From NCBI GenBank assembly GCA_021325515.1, contig JAJPHC010000063.1, positions 62,001 through 126,000 on the forward strand: 64,000 nt of DNA. Reading direction: 5' to 3'. This document shows positions 52,570 to 60,416 of the stretch, in pieces. The translations under genes were made by a program, and so were the position numbers. This stretch comes from Acidobacteriota bacterium. Lineage in GTDB: Bacteria; Acidobacteriota; Thermoanaerobaculia; Gp7-AA8. Each line of letters starts with the position of its first letter. Within the stretch, counting starts at the first letter, position 1. The notes under the pieces are model-generated. The model made no database searches and was not told where the DNA came from. It worked only from the letters and a program-made list of their open reading frames with translations.

Positions 52570-53106
52570 ATGTTGACCGTTGGTGACAAGTTCCCCCAGT
52601 TCAAGGCGCAGGCCTGCGTCAGCCGCGAAAAGGGCAAAGAGTTCGCGACGCTGAGCAATGACAACTTCTCCGGCCAGTGGCTGGTCTTCTACTCGTATCC
52701 GAAGGACTTCACCTTCATCTGCCCGACAGAGATCGTCGAGCTCGACAAGGCGGCGAAGGACTTCGCGGAGCGCGACGCCGTCGTCGTCGGCGGCTCCACC
52801 GACAACGAGTTCTCGCACCTCGCCTGGCGTAATTCGCACGACGATCTGCAGAAGATCAACACCCCGCTGATCCACATCTCGGCCTCGTTCGGCCAGGAGC
52901 TCGGCATCATCCGCAAGGATGCCGGCGTCGCTCTTCGCGCCACGTTCATCGTCGATCCGGAAGGGACGATCCGCTGGGTGAACGTGAACGATCTCTCCGT
53001 CGGCCGCAGCGTCGCCGAAACGCTTCGCGTGCTCGATGCACTGCAGACCGATGAGCTCTGCCCCTGCAACTGGAGCAAGGGACAGGAAACGATCAAGGTC
53101 GGATGA
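52570..53106 (+). CDS. ahpC: Peroxiredoxin (AhpC type)
   Basis: A 178-residue typical 2-Cys peroxiredoxin. The peroxidatic Cys51 lies in FTFICPTEIVEL; a C-terminal ELCPCNW holds the resolving Cys (two cysteines). It reduces hydrogen peroxide and alkyl hydroperoxides. A ribosome site AAGGAG lies upstream of ATG 52570. The gene is followed by ahpD after one base, forming a peroxide-defence pair under the Fur-type regulator. Confidence 0.95.
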   Translation: MLTVGDKFPQFKAQACVSREKGKEFATLSNDNFSGQWLVFYSYPKDFTFICPTEIVELDKAAKDFAERDAVVVGGSTDNEFSHLAWRNSHDDLQKINTPLIHISASFGQELGIIRKDAGVALRATFIVDPEGTIRWVNVNDLSVGRSVAETLRVLDALQTDELCPCNWSKGQETIKVG

Positions 53107-53107
53107 C

Positions 53108-53623
53108 ATGAATGCGGTCGAAGAGCTGCGCGCGTCCATCTCCGAGCCGGCGCGCGACATCAAGCTGAATCTGCAGGCAGTGCTTGCACCCGGCCTGCTC
53201 ACGCCCGCACAGCGCTACGGTGTGGCGATCGCTTCGGCGGTCGCCACCCGCAATCACGCGCTGCGCGACGCGCTGATCGCCGACGGGCGCGAGCTCGCCG
53301 GCGACGCCGTGATCGACGACGCGCTCGCCGCGGCGTCCCTCATGGCGATGAACAACGTCTTCTATCGATTCCGCCACATGGTTGGAAAGCCCTCCTACGG
53401 TGAACGCCCGGCTCGACTCCGGATGCAGCGCATCGCAAAGCCGGCGACGAACAAGCCCGACTTCGAGCTCTTCTGCCTCGCCGTCAGCGCGATCAACGGC
53501 TGCGAGGTCTGCATCCGCTCACACGAAGAAGCCGTGCTCAACGGCGGCCTCACCGAAGAACATGTGCACGACGCCGTGCGCATCGCCGCCGTGGTGAATG
53601 CGGCTGCCGTAGCAATCGCGTGA
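53108..53623 (+). CDS. ahpD: Alkylhydroperoxidase AhpD
   Basis: A 171-residue AhpD-fold enzyme with the catalytic CEVCIRSHEEAV motif (Cys132, Cys135, His139). It re-reduces AhpC or acts directly on hydroperoxides, in place of AhpF. The start follows the ahpC stop directly. The last ~230 bases are overlapped on the opposite strand by the extended ORF at 53395-54828, which is not expected to be real there. Confidence 0.93.
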   Translation: MNAVEELRASISEPARDIKLNLQAVLAPGLLTPAQRYGVAIASAVATRNHALRDALIADGRELAGDAVIDDALAAASLMAMNNVFYRFRHMVGKPSYGERPARLRMQRIAKPATNKPDFELFCLAVSAINGCEVCIRSHEEAVLNGGLTEEHVHDAVRIAAVVNAAAVAIA

Positions 53624-54828
53624 GTGTCGCAAAGAACACCGCTGACTCGACGGCAGCAGCTCGCGGACGAGGACCAAGTGGGGTGCGGACGTCTCGTCCG
53701 CACTTCGCGCCACGGAGCTCGCGGACGAGGACGTCCGCGCTCCACCCCAGGCAAGTGGGGTGCGGACGCCTCGTCCGCACTTTGTTCTCGAGGGCAATCG
53801 CTGCCTCGACGGCAGCGGCCCGCGGACGAGGACGTCCGCGCTCCACCCCTCAGCGGCTGACTTGCACCTTCACATATCGCGCGGCAAGAACAACGTCGGG
53901 ATGCCGATCCTGCGGCGGGTGATCGCCGATACGAACTGCCGGCGCGCCGGTCTTCATGCTGCAAAAGAAGTCGCCGATCGCGAAACCGGGCTCGGATCCC
54001 CACGACTTCCTGACGTCCGCCGCCACACGCGATCAACCGTTGAGGAGCGACTCCTAGGGCACGCGAGCCTCTGCCGTGACGACACTCGGGCGGAATCCGG
54101 GAGCAAGCGACGAAGAGGCAGCGAGGTAACGGAAAATCGGACGAGACGATCACGTCGGCACCGAGGGCTTCAAAGCGCTCGCTACTGATTCCAAAGAAAT
54201 TCCCTCCCTGGTTCCCGCCCGCGCCTCCCGGTAACTCCGTGATCGAAGTCGCCCCGGGGGCTACGGTCACCAAGCCCGATCGATCGCCGTAACGGTATCG
54301 AATCGCAATCGGAAATTCGTTCGGATTGACGAAGTACAGACGGAAGGTGCTGTCCTGTATGAGCGGTGCACCTCGTGCAATCACGCTCGTGCCTGGGGGA
54401 AGCCAGCCGTGCGCAATCGAAACGGTCTGCGCCACGAGTGCTGCCGGATATCGGTAGATCTCGCTTTCGATATGGATCGGCACATCGCACTCGAGCGAGA
54501 ACGATCCAAACCGAAGTACGCGCTGGCCAAAGACAATCGCGGATTCCGAGTCGATGGTCAGAGTCTGGCGGGGCTGAAGAGAGAGACGCGTGTTCTCGCA
54601 GCTGCTCACGCATGGATCGGCAACGGCGGGAAAGATCCCGGCAACAGTGACGTTGGCGACAACGTCGGACAAGTTGGTGAGTGACAACACCGAGGAGTAA
54701 GTGCCTGTCGCCCCACGCACAGACGCTCCCCACACAGGAACGACATACATGTTCGCCGAAAAAAGCGGCGTGCAACAGGCAAAGATCAGAATCGCGAGGA
54801 GCGTACGCAAGGTGGCCCGTTTCCGCAT
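53395..54828 (-). CDS. Secreted protein with rearranged or chimeric 3' half
   Basis: The frame starts at ATG 54828 with a signal peptide (ATLRTLLAILIFACCTPLFSA) and about 220 residues of believable beta-rich sequence (YVVPVWGASVRGATGTYSSVL, ECDVPIHIESEIYR, TSVIARGAPLIQDSTFRLYFV). After about 54170 it runs through the antisense of the rsmA fragment, the palindromic repeats (GRPRPRA, VRTRRPH) and the antisense of ahpD, so the original 3' end is lost. Product family not recognised. The true end is unknown; the region before 54140 is the likely authentic part. Confidence 0.5.
   Translation of the reverse strand: MRKRATLRTLLAILIFACCTPLFSANMYVVPVWGASVRGATGTYSSVLSLTNLSDVVANVTVAGIFPAVADPCVSSCENTRLSLQPRQTLTIDSESAIVFGQRVLRFGSFSLECDVPIHIESEIYRYPAALVAQTVSIAHGWLPPGTSVIARGAPLIQDSTFRLYFVNPNEFPIAIRYRYGDRSGLVTVAPGATSITELPGGAGGNQGGNFFGISSERFEALGADVIVSSDFPLPRCLFVACSRIPPECRHGRGSRALGVAPQRLIACGGGRQEVVGIRARFRDRRLLLQHEDRRAGSSYRRSPAAGSASRRCSCRAICEGASQPLRGGARTSSSAGRCRRGSDCPREQSADEASAPHLPGVERGRPRPRAPWREVRTRRPHPTWSSSASCCRRVSGVLCDTHAIATAAAFTTAAMRTASCTCSSVRPPLSTASSCERMQTSQPLIALTARQKSSKSGLFVAGFAMRCIRSRAGRSP
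53635..53852. repeat. Composite palindromic repeat block after ahpD
   Basis: It contains two GTGCGGACG palindromes, several CGCGGACGAGGACGTCCGCG units and CTCGACGGCAGC segments, as in the 36.5 kb tandem block but shuffled. It immediately follows ahpD and precedes the rsmA-derived fragment. Confidence 0.87.
53889..54076 (+). pseudogene. Degenerate partial copy of rsmA and its downstream region
   Basis: 53889-54014 matches the intact rsmA at about 50382-50515 at clearly high identity (both contain GCCGATCCTGCGGCG and GTCTTCATGCTGCA), with an internal deletion of about eight bases. The copy then jumps to the sequence after rsmA (54058-54076, GGCACGCGAGCCTCTGCCG, as at 50859-50877). It codes no intact protein. 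A duplicated and eroded fragment beside the repeat block. Confidence 0.8.
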
Positions 54829-54839
54829 AGTAGAGGCCT

Positions 54840-55650
54840 CTAGAATGTGCAGCACGCGCGTCTTCTGGGAACGAACGTGAAGAGTAGTAGATTGGGCGTT
54901 CCCAGCCCGAGATTTGTGATCTTGTTCGGCGTCGCGCAGTCTTTTAACAAACCTTGGATTGTGCTGGGCGCGTTCGTAAACCCATATCGTTCATAGTGCA
55001 AAGCCGCCACACCGGAAACATATGGCGTTGCCGCCGAGCAACCCGAAAATGTGTTCACAAAATTCGATGCGGACATCGTGGCCACACCTACCCCGGGAGC
55101 CAAAATGTCGATGCAGTTGCCATAGTCGGAATCATTCGAGAAGCTGTGATACCTATCGGTCGCACCGACCGTGCTTGTGCTTCTGCCATTTTGATCGGAG
55201 TAAATCGTTGAGCTACCAACTCTTGCTGGAGAGTTTCCGCAAGCGTTAAAGCGAGCGAGTCACCTCGTTCGTTATTGGATCGTGAAAAGCATTTCCAGCG
55301 CATGCCACGAACGTTATACCAGCTTCTACCGTGTGCAAGGCAGCTAGGTCTAGATCCTGTACGACGCTGTGATCTCTCACTACCCAGTCGATACCGGCAA
55401 GAATGTCGGCTGTTGAGCCCCTGTTGTCACATCCAAGAACTCGAACGCTAACGATCGTTGCTTGTTTGGCAACCCCCAACGTCCGGCCAGCAGCAATTGA
55501 AGCGACTTGGGTGCCGTGGCCGAAGTTGATGTTGTTATAGATAACGCAATCATCAACAGCGTTGGGATCAACTATCCCGTTGCTGTCTGAGACAAAGTTT
55601 ACGCGTTGCCTAACACGACTAAAAATGTCGTCAACCAGATATACGCCCGG
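54840..55650 (-). pseudogene. Broken subtilisin-like (S8) protease gene
   Basis: The translated pieces keep all three S8 regions: YLVDDIFSRVRQRVNF (Asp), FGHGTQVASIAAG (His), and SGCSAATPYVSGVAALHY (Ser). The first reading frame ends at a stop at 55246; continuing in the next frame gives NACGNSPARVGSS and GNCIDILAPGVGVATM up to 54840, so one frameshift separates the halves. At the 5' end, the signal peptide and propeptide are missing: the frame joins directly to the repeat at 55648. It appears to be a secreted protease truncated by the repeat and frameshifted. Confidence 0.75.
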
Positions 55651-55734
55651 ACGCCTCGTCCGCACTTTGTTCTCGAGGGCAATCGCTGCCTCGACGGCAG
55701 CGGCTCGCGGACGAGGACGTCCGCGCTCCACCTC
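55648..55734. repeat. Composite palindromic repeat before treZ
   Basis: It carries CGGACGCCTCGTCCGCA, TGCCTCGACGGCAGCGGC and CGCGGACGAGGACGTCCGCG, same as the 53.76-53.85 kb copy over most of its length (both also contain TTTGTTCTCGAGGGCAATCG). It marks the junction where the S8 protease gene is cut. Confidence 0.87.
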
Positions 55735-55762
55735 GGCGTTTGAATTGCACCTTCCCTGAGTG

Positions 55763-57559
55763 ATGTTCGTGCGTCGTCGTGCCGCCGGCGCGGAAGTGAC
55801 CGCCGGCGGCGCTCATTTCCGCGTCTGGGCGCCGGGGCGCCGCTCGGTCTCTGTCGTCTTCGACGACGGCGACGAGATACCGCTCGATCCCGAGGAGAAC
55901 GGTTACTTCGCAGGATTTGCGAAGAGCGGGCTCTACAAGTTCCGCATCGACGATCAGAACGAGACCTACCCTGATCCCGCTTCGCGATTCCAGCCCGATG
56001 GCCCGCATGGATTCTCTGCGGTCATCGACCCCACGGCGTATCGCTGGAACGACGCGCACTGGCGCGGCATCACTCGCGAGAACCTCGTCTACTCCGAGAT
56101 CCACATCGGCACGTTCACTCCGGCGGGCACGTACGCCGCGGCCGCTGAGAAACTGCCGCTGCTGAAAGACGTTGGGATCAACGTCATCGAGCTGATGCCG
56201 CTGCACGAATTCGCCGGAACCTTCGGCTGGGGCTACGACGGCGTCGATCTCTGGGCTCCCTACCATCACTACGGCACTCCGGATGATCTCCGCGCGTTCG
56301 TCGATCGCGCCCACGCCCTCGGCCTCGCGGTCGTTCTCGATGTCGTCTACAACCACTTCGGTCCCGACGGCTGCTACCTCCGCCAGTTCACCCCCTCGTA
56401 CTTCACGCACGAGAAGAACGAATGGGGGGATGCGCTCGACTTCACGCAGAAGGGTGTCCGCGAGTTTCTCGCCGACAACGCCGCGTATTGGATTGAAGAG
56501 TTTCACTTCGACGGGCTGCGGCTCGACGCTACGCAATCGATCACCGATCGCTCGGTGATCGGAGAGATCGTGGCGCGGGCGCGCGCGGCGGCAGGCGATC
56601 GCGGAATCGTCATCAGCGCGGAGAACGAGCCGCAGGAAGCGGCTCTGATCGATCGCTGGGGAGTCGACGTGCTCTGGAACGACGACTGTCATCACGCCGC
56701 GCAAGTCGCGCTCACCGGCAACCGGGAGGCCTACTACACCGACTACGCAGGCACTCCGCACGAATTCACGGCGATGGCGCTGCACGGCTTTCTCTACCAG
56801 GGACAGTGGTATCGCTGGCAGAAGCAGCGGCGCGGCACGCCATCGCTGCACCTCGATCCCGATCGCTTCGTCTGCTATCTGCAGAATCACGATCAGATCG
56901 CGAATTCGGTGGCCGGCGCGCGCATCCATCAACTCACGAGCCCCGGCCGATCTCGCGCGATGACGGCGCTCCTGCTGCTGCAGCCTCAGACTCCGCTGCT
57001 CTTTCAGGGAGAGGAGTTCGCCGCTTCCACTCCCTTTCTCTACTTTGCCGATCATCAGCCGGAGCTGGCGAAGGCGGTGGCAGCCGGGCGCCGCGAATTT
57101 CTCCAGCAATTCCCCAGCATCGCCACCGGCGAGCATCCGCTCGCGCCGCCGCATGCGCGCGAGACGTTCGAGCGCTGCAAGCTCGACTTCGGCGAGCGCG
57201 AGCGAAATCGCGTCGTCGTCGAGCTGCATCGCGATCTCCTTCGCCTGCGATGCAGCGAATCGTTAGCCGGCACTGCGGTCCTCGGTCCCGATGCACTTCT
57301 CCTCCGCTGGCCCGAGCGTCTCCTCATCGTGAACCTCGGGCGCGACCTGCGCCTCGACACGGTGCCCGAACCGCTGCTCGCGCCTCCTGCCGGCAGGCAA
57401 TGGAAGCTCGTCCTCTCGACGAATGCGCCGGCTTACGGCGGTGCGGGGACTCCCCCGCCGGAGTCCGAAGGCGGCTGGCGGATTCCGGCCGAGTGCGCGC
57501 TGCTCATGACTTCAGGCGAGGACGATCGGGATCGCTCAGATCGAGATCATTCCACTTGA
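55763..57559 (+). CDS. treZ: Malto-oligosyltrehalose trehalohydrolase
   Basis: A 598-residue GH13 enzyme with an N-terminal CBM48-like domain (AHFRVWAPGRRSVSVVFDDGD), then the catalytic barrel: VLDVVYNHFGPDG, nucleophile in FDGLRLDATQSI (Asp255), acid/base in ISAENEPQE, and LQNHDQIANS. It releases trehalose from maltooligosyl trehalose made by TreY. No TreY gene is present here. ATG 55763 is preceded by a GTG at 55760; both are weakly spaced from a ribosome site. The end overlaps a convergent gene by 56 bases. Confidence 0.93.
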   Translation: MFVRRRAAGAEVTAGGAHFRVWAPGRRSVSVVFDDGDEIPLDPEENGYFAGFAKSGLYKFRIDDQNETYPDPASRFQPDGPHGFSAVIDPTAYRWNDAHWRGITRENLVYSEIHIGTFTPAGTYAAAAEKLPLLKDVGINVIELMPLHEFAGTFGWGYDGVDLWAPYHHYGTPDDLRAFVDRAHALGLAVVLDVVYNHFGPDGCYLRQFTPSYFTHEKNEWGDALDFTQKGVREFLADNAAYWIEEFHFDGLRLDATQSITDRSVIGEIVARARAAAGDRGIVISAENEPQEAALIDRWGVDVLWNDDCHHAAQVALTGNREAYYTDYAGTPHEFTAMALHGFLYQGQWYRWQKQRRGTPSLHLDPDRFVCYLQNHDQIANSVAGARIHQLTSPGRSRAMTALLLLQPQTPLLFQGEEFAASTPFLYFADHQPELAKAVAAGRREFLQQFPSIATGEHPLAPPHARETFERCKLDFGERERNRVVVELHRDLLRLRCSESLAGTAVLGPDALLLRWPERLLIVNLGRDLRLDTVPEPLLAPPAGRQWKLVLSTNAPAYGGAGTPPPESEGGWRIPAECALLMTSGEDDRDRSDRDHST

Positions 57560-57794
57560 CGCGTTGCGCGCTGGGGCTCGCGCCCTTGGCGCCGAGGCGG
57601 CGAAGGATCGTGCTGCCGAAATGATGGATGGAAAAGCGCTCCATCACTCCGAACGTTCCGATCAGAAACTCCTTCACGATCCATTCTCCGTTGCGCTGCT
57701 CCGCAACAACTTCTTCGATGCGTCCGGCCTTTTCGCCATCCGCCTTGAATACTTCGCGGCCGAGCAGGAGCTCGAGATGGAGTTGCCGTTTCAT
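57504..57794 (-). CDS. PRC-barrel-like small protein (96 aa)
   Basis: Start at ATG 57794 (MKRQLHLELLLGREVFKADG). The segment LLGREVFKADGEKAGRIEEVVAEQRNGEWIVKEFLIG matches the PRC-barrel style: a small beta-barrel found in ribosome maturation and photosynthetic or stress proteins. Overlaps the upstream PRC-like gene by four bases. Function unknown. Confidence 0.75.
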   Translation of the reverse strand: MKRQLHLELLLGREVFKADGEKAGRIEEVVAEQRNGEWIVKEFLIGTFGVMERFSIHHFGSTILRRLGAKGASPSAQRVKWNDLDLSDPDRPRLKS

Positions 57795-58144
57795 CCTGGC
57801 GGAATCCTGCGGATGATGTGATCGCGAAACCAGCGCTCCCATGCGAACGCCGGTGACGTTCTCGTGTCGATGTCGACCTTCACATCGACCTCGTAGGCGA
57901 GGACGCGATCGAACGCGATGCGATAACGCGGCCTCCGTACGCCGAGCTTTCGGTTCAGCACGATCGCCCATCGCTCCAGGCGCCGGCTGATGCGGCGCGC
58001 CATCGTCGCCGATCCGAGCTCGAGATACGCGACGCGCGGCGGCTCCCCTTCGCGCAGCTCCAGAATGATGCCGTCGACCTTCCCCAGCTTCTCGCCGTCG
58101 CGGCCGCGGATCTGCTTGTCGAGAACGTCGCGCACCAGCTTCAT
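57791..58144 (-). CDS. PRC-barrel-like protein (117 aa)
   Basis: A second, related small protein: VRDVLDKQIRGRDGEKLGKVDGIILELREGEPPRVAYLELGSA, a PRC-barrel with a longer C-terminal helix region (RRLERWAIVLNRKLG) and hydrophobic tail. Tandem with the next gene and adjacent to the Nramp-like transporter, so it may regulate or partner with it; not known. Confidence 0.75.
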   Translation of the reverse strand: MKLVRDVLDKQIRGRDGEKLGKVDGIILELREGEPPRVAYLELGSATMARRISRRLERWAIVLNRKLGVRRPRYRIAFDRVLAYEVDVKVDIDTRTSPAFAWERWFRDHIIRRIPPG

Positions 58145-58145
58145 C

Positions 58146-59369
58146 TCAACTCCCTCCCGCCAGCTCGAGCGGGATGGCCACGAGCGCGATGACGGACGCG
58201 ACGAGCACCACGATCACCACGACTGTGTTTCCGATCCAGCCACTGACGTGTTTGCCGACATAGTGCTCATCGTTGACGAGCAGAAGAAACGGCACGATGA
58301 CCGCCGGAAGAATCACCGCGGTCAGCGCCATCGAGAACAGCGTGAGCTTCAACGGATCGAGACCAGTCGTCATGATCACCGCGGCCAGCACGATCACGAT
58401 CGAGTACGTCGCCGAAAATCGCGCTTCCTCCAGCGGCCTGCGGTCCTCGCCCCAGTTCCATCCGAAGGTCTGCGCGATGAGATAGCCGGTCGACAGTGCG
58501 AGCTCCGCTGCGGCGCCGAAACAGCAGACGCCGAGTGAGCCGGCGAACAGCGGGAATCCCCAGCGGCCGAGCACGGGCGAGAGCACCACCGCGAGTTGCT
58601 CGTACGAATCGACCTGAATGTGCAGCGGAAGAAATACGCGCGCGCTGACGATCAGCACTCCGATCGACATCAGGCATCCGAAACCCATTCCGCCGATCGC
58701 CGTCAGCCGGTTCGACGTCAGGCTCTCCTCATCCCATTTCTCCTCGACGGCGCCGGACGAGTAGAAGTGAAACATGTAAGGCGAGATCGTCGAGCCGGCG
58801 ATGCTCACGGCAAGAAACCAGTACTTCGCGGCTCCCTCCGACGGCCGCGACGGGACGAAACCTCTCAGCAGTTCGTGCGGATCGGGATGCAGCTTCCACG
58901 CGGCGACGACGAATGCGATCGTCATGAGACCGAGAATCGCGGTGGAGTTCTCGATCCAGGAGAGCGTGCCGAACCAGATCACGAGCCAGAGCAGGAGCGC
59001 GATGGGAATCGCGAGTGCAACGATCGGCCAGCCTGTCACCAGCTTGATGGCGAGGCAGACGCCGCCGATCTCCGCCGCGAGAACGAGCAGATTGACGAGC
59101 ACTTCCAGCAGGCGGGGAACGATGGTGAAGACGAAGCCGAAGCGCTCGCGGACGGCATCGGCGAGCGCGCGCTTCGACACCGCGGCGAACCGGCCCGACA
59201 TCTCGATCAGAAAGATCAGGCCGAGAGTCGAGAAGAAGATCGCCCAGAGCAGCTTGTAGCCGAAGAGCGCTCCCGCGGTCGCGGCAGTCGCCATCGATCC
59301 GACCTCGAGAAAGCCGCCGATGCTCGTGATGATTCCGAGCGTCAGGTTCATGAGGTCTTTCTTCTTCAT
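58146..59369 (-). CDS. Nramp-related divalent metal transporter without DPGN motif
   Basis: A 407-residue inner-membrane protein with about 11 helices. The Nramp fold is recognisable (GALFGYKLLWAIFFSTLGLIF, LTGYLIAQ-like LSTGYLIAQTFGW), but the TM1 motif DPGN reads EVGS (FLEVGSMATAA) and the TM6 MPH reads SPY in STISPYMFHFYSSGA. Nramp proteins lacking DPGN and MPH are known as Nramp-related magnesium transporters (NRMT), so magnesium or another divalent ion may be transported. The start overlaps the lipoprotein gene stop by four bases. Confidence 0.85.
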   Translation of the reverse strand: MKKKDLMNLTLGIITSIGGFLEVGSMATAATAGALFGYKLLWAIFFSTLGLIFLIEMSGRFAAVSKRALADAVRERFGFVFTIVPRLLEVLVNLLVLAAEIGGVCLAIKLVTGWPIVALAIPIALLLWLVIWFGTLSWIENSTAILGLMTIAFVVAAWKLHPDPHELLRGFVPSRPSEGAAKYWFLAVSIAGSTISPYMFHFYSSGAVEEKWDEESLTSNRLTAIGGMGFGCLMSIGVLIVSARVFLPLHIQVDSYEQLAVVLSPVLGRWGFPLFAGSLGVCCFGAAAELALSTGYLIAQTFGWNWGEDRRPLEEARFSATYSIVIVLAAVIMTTGLDPLKLTLFSMALTAVILPAVIVPFLLLVNDEHYVGKHVSGWIGNTVVVIVVLVASVIALVAIPLELAGGS

Positions 59370-59644
59370 CGCTGTTTTGCGGCGAGCGCCAGAACACGCT
59401 CCCCTTCCTCACGCGTCGCGCGCTCGTGTGGCTTCTTAAATTCCTTCGAGACGTCGTCGATCGCCTGATCAACGACCTGCTTCGCATACACGGCGGGAAC
59501 GTTGTGCTGCTCACGCTGCAGGCGCACCAGCTCGAGGGTGCTTCGCCATGAGCGCAGCTTGTCCCGCGTGTCCTTCTCTTCGTCTCTGTGACACGCAGAG
59601 AGAATGAGCAGCAAGCCTGCCGCGACTCCATGCCTGAATGTCAT
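59366..59644 (-). CDS. Small lipoprotein (92 aa)
   Basis: A 92-residue protein with lipobox LLLILSAC, a charged coiled-coil-like body (KLRSWRSTLELVRLQREQHNVPAVYAKQVVDQAIDDVSKEFKK). Located between the NRDE gene (one-base overlap) and the transporter (four-base overlap). Function unknown; likely periplasm-facing. Confidence 0.7.
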   Translation of the reverse strand: MTFRHGVAAGLLLILSACHRDEEKDTRDKLRSWRSTLELVRLQREQHNVPAVYAKQVVDQAIDDVSKEFKKPHERATREEGERVLALAAKQR

Positions 59645-60354
59645 CAGGCGAGTTGTTCAGCAACTCCCGGACCACGCCGGCCCATGCTCTCCCATCCCCG
59701 CTCGAAGAAGCGAATGCCGTCGGCGCCCGCCGTGATCACGGTCGACGACCGCGTCCCATAGCGCTCTCCGGTCACGAAGATGCTCCGCTCGAGCGGCTCG
59801 CCCGGCGAAGGCGTCGCGAGAAACGTGAGGAGCGGCGTCACGATCTCCTCCCGCTCCATCGCGGCGCGCATCGCCTGCACGCCCTTCTCGACTTTCACCC
59901 ATTGCGCTCCGGGGCTGCCGTTGCTGACACCGTGAATGCCGGGCGGCAACTCGCGCGCGGCATCCATGCCGCTGGCGAAATGCGCGAGCGATTCGCCCGC
60001 GACGCCGGCGAGCAGATGGAAGCCGGCATAGAGCTCTGCCTCCTGCGCGACCGACGACGCGTAGTCGATCGGCGAGCGATTTCCGAGGACGAAGGTGGAG
60101 ACGAGCGCACCGCGCGAACGATGGTCCGCGCTCTTCGCAGAGCCGCGCATGTTCGTGACCGCGGCCCATCTGCCGTTCTTCCGAATCGCGAGCCAGCTCC
60201 CGCCGGCAAGAAGATCGCGCCCGCCGAAGACATCCGGCGCTTCGTCCCATGCATGGGCCGCACGCGAGGGACGCAGATGGTCTTCGTCGCGATTGGCGGC
60301 GATGACCAGCGGGAAGCTCCTGTGCACGAGGTGCGCGACGATGATGAGGCACAT
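59644..60354 (-). CDS. NRDE family protein (TANGO2-like)
   Basis: A 236-residue protein starting at ATG 60354. Opening MCLIIVAHLVHRSFPLVIAANRDED is the NRDE signature (Asn-Arg-Asp-Glu), with an N-terminal Cys2, followed by GGRDLLAGGSWLAI and NGRWAAVTNMRG. TANGO2/NRDE proteins relate to Ntn-hydrolase folds and to heme or lipid handling in eukaryotes; bacterial function unclear. Divergent from the GAF-GGDEF gene, 62 bases apart. Confidence 0.9.
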   Translation of the reverse strand: MCLIIVAHLVHRSFPLVIAANRDEDHLRPSRAAHAWDEAPDVFGGRDLLAGGSWLAIRKNGRWAAVTNMRGSAKSADHRSRGALVSTFVLGNRSPIDYASSVAQEAELYAGFHLLAGVAGESLAHFASGMDAARELPPGIHGVSNGSPGAQWVKVEKGVQAMRAAMEREEIVTPLLTFLATPSPGEPLERSIFVTGERYGTRSSTVITAGADGIRFFERGWESMGRRGPGVAEQLA

Positions 60355-60416
60355 GGGACGGCCTGGATCGGGGCCCATCGTCGCACGGAGGCGTACAATC
60401 ATGGAACGGTCCTCCC

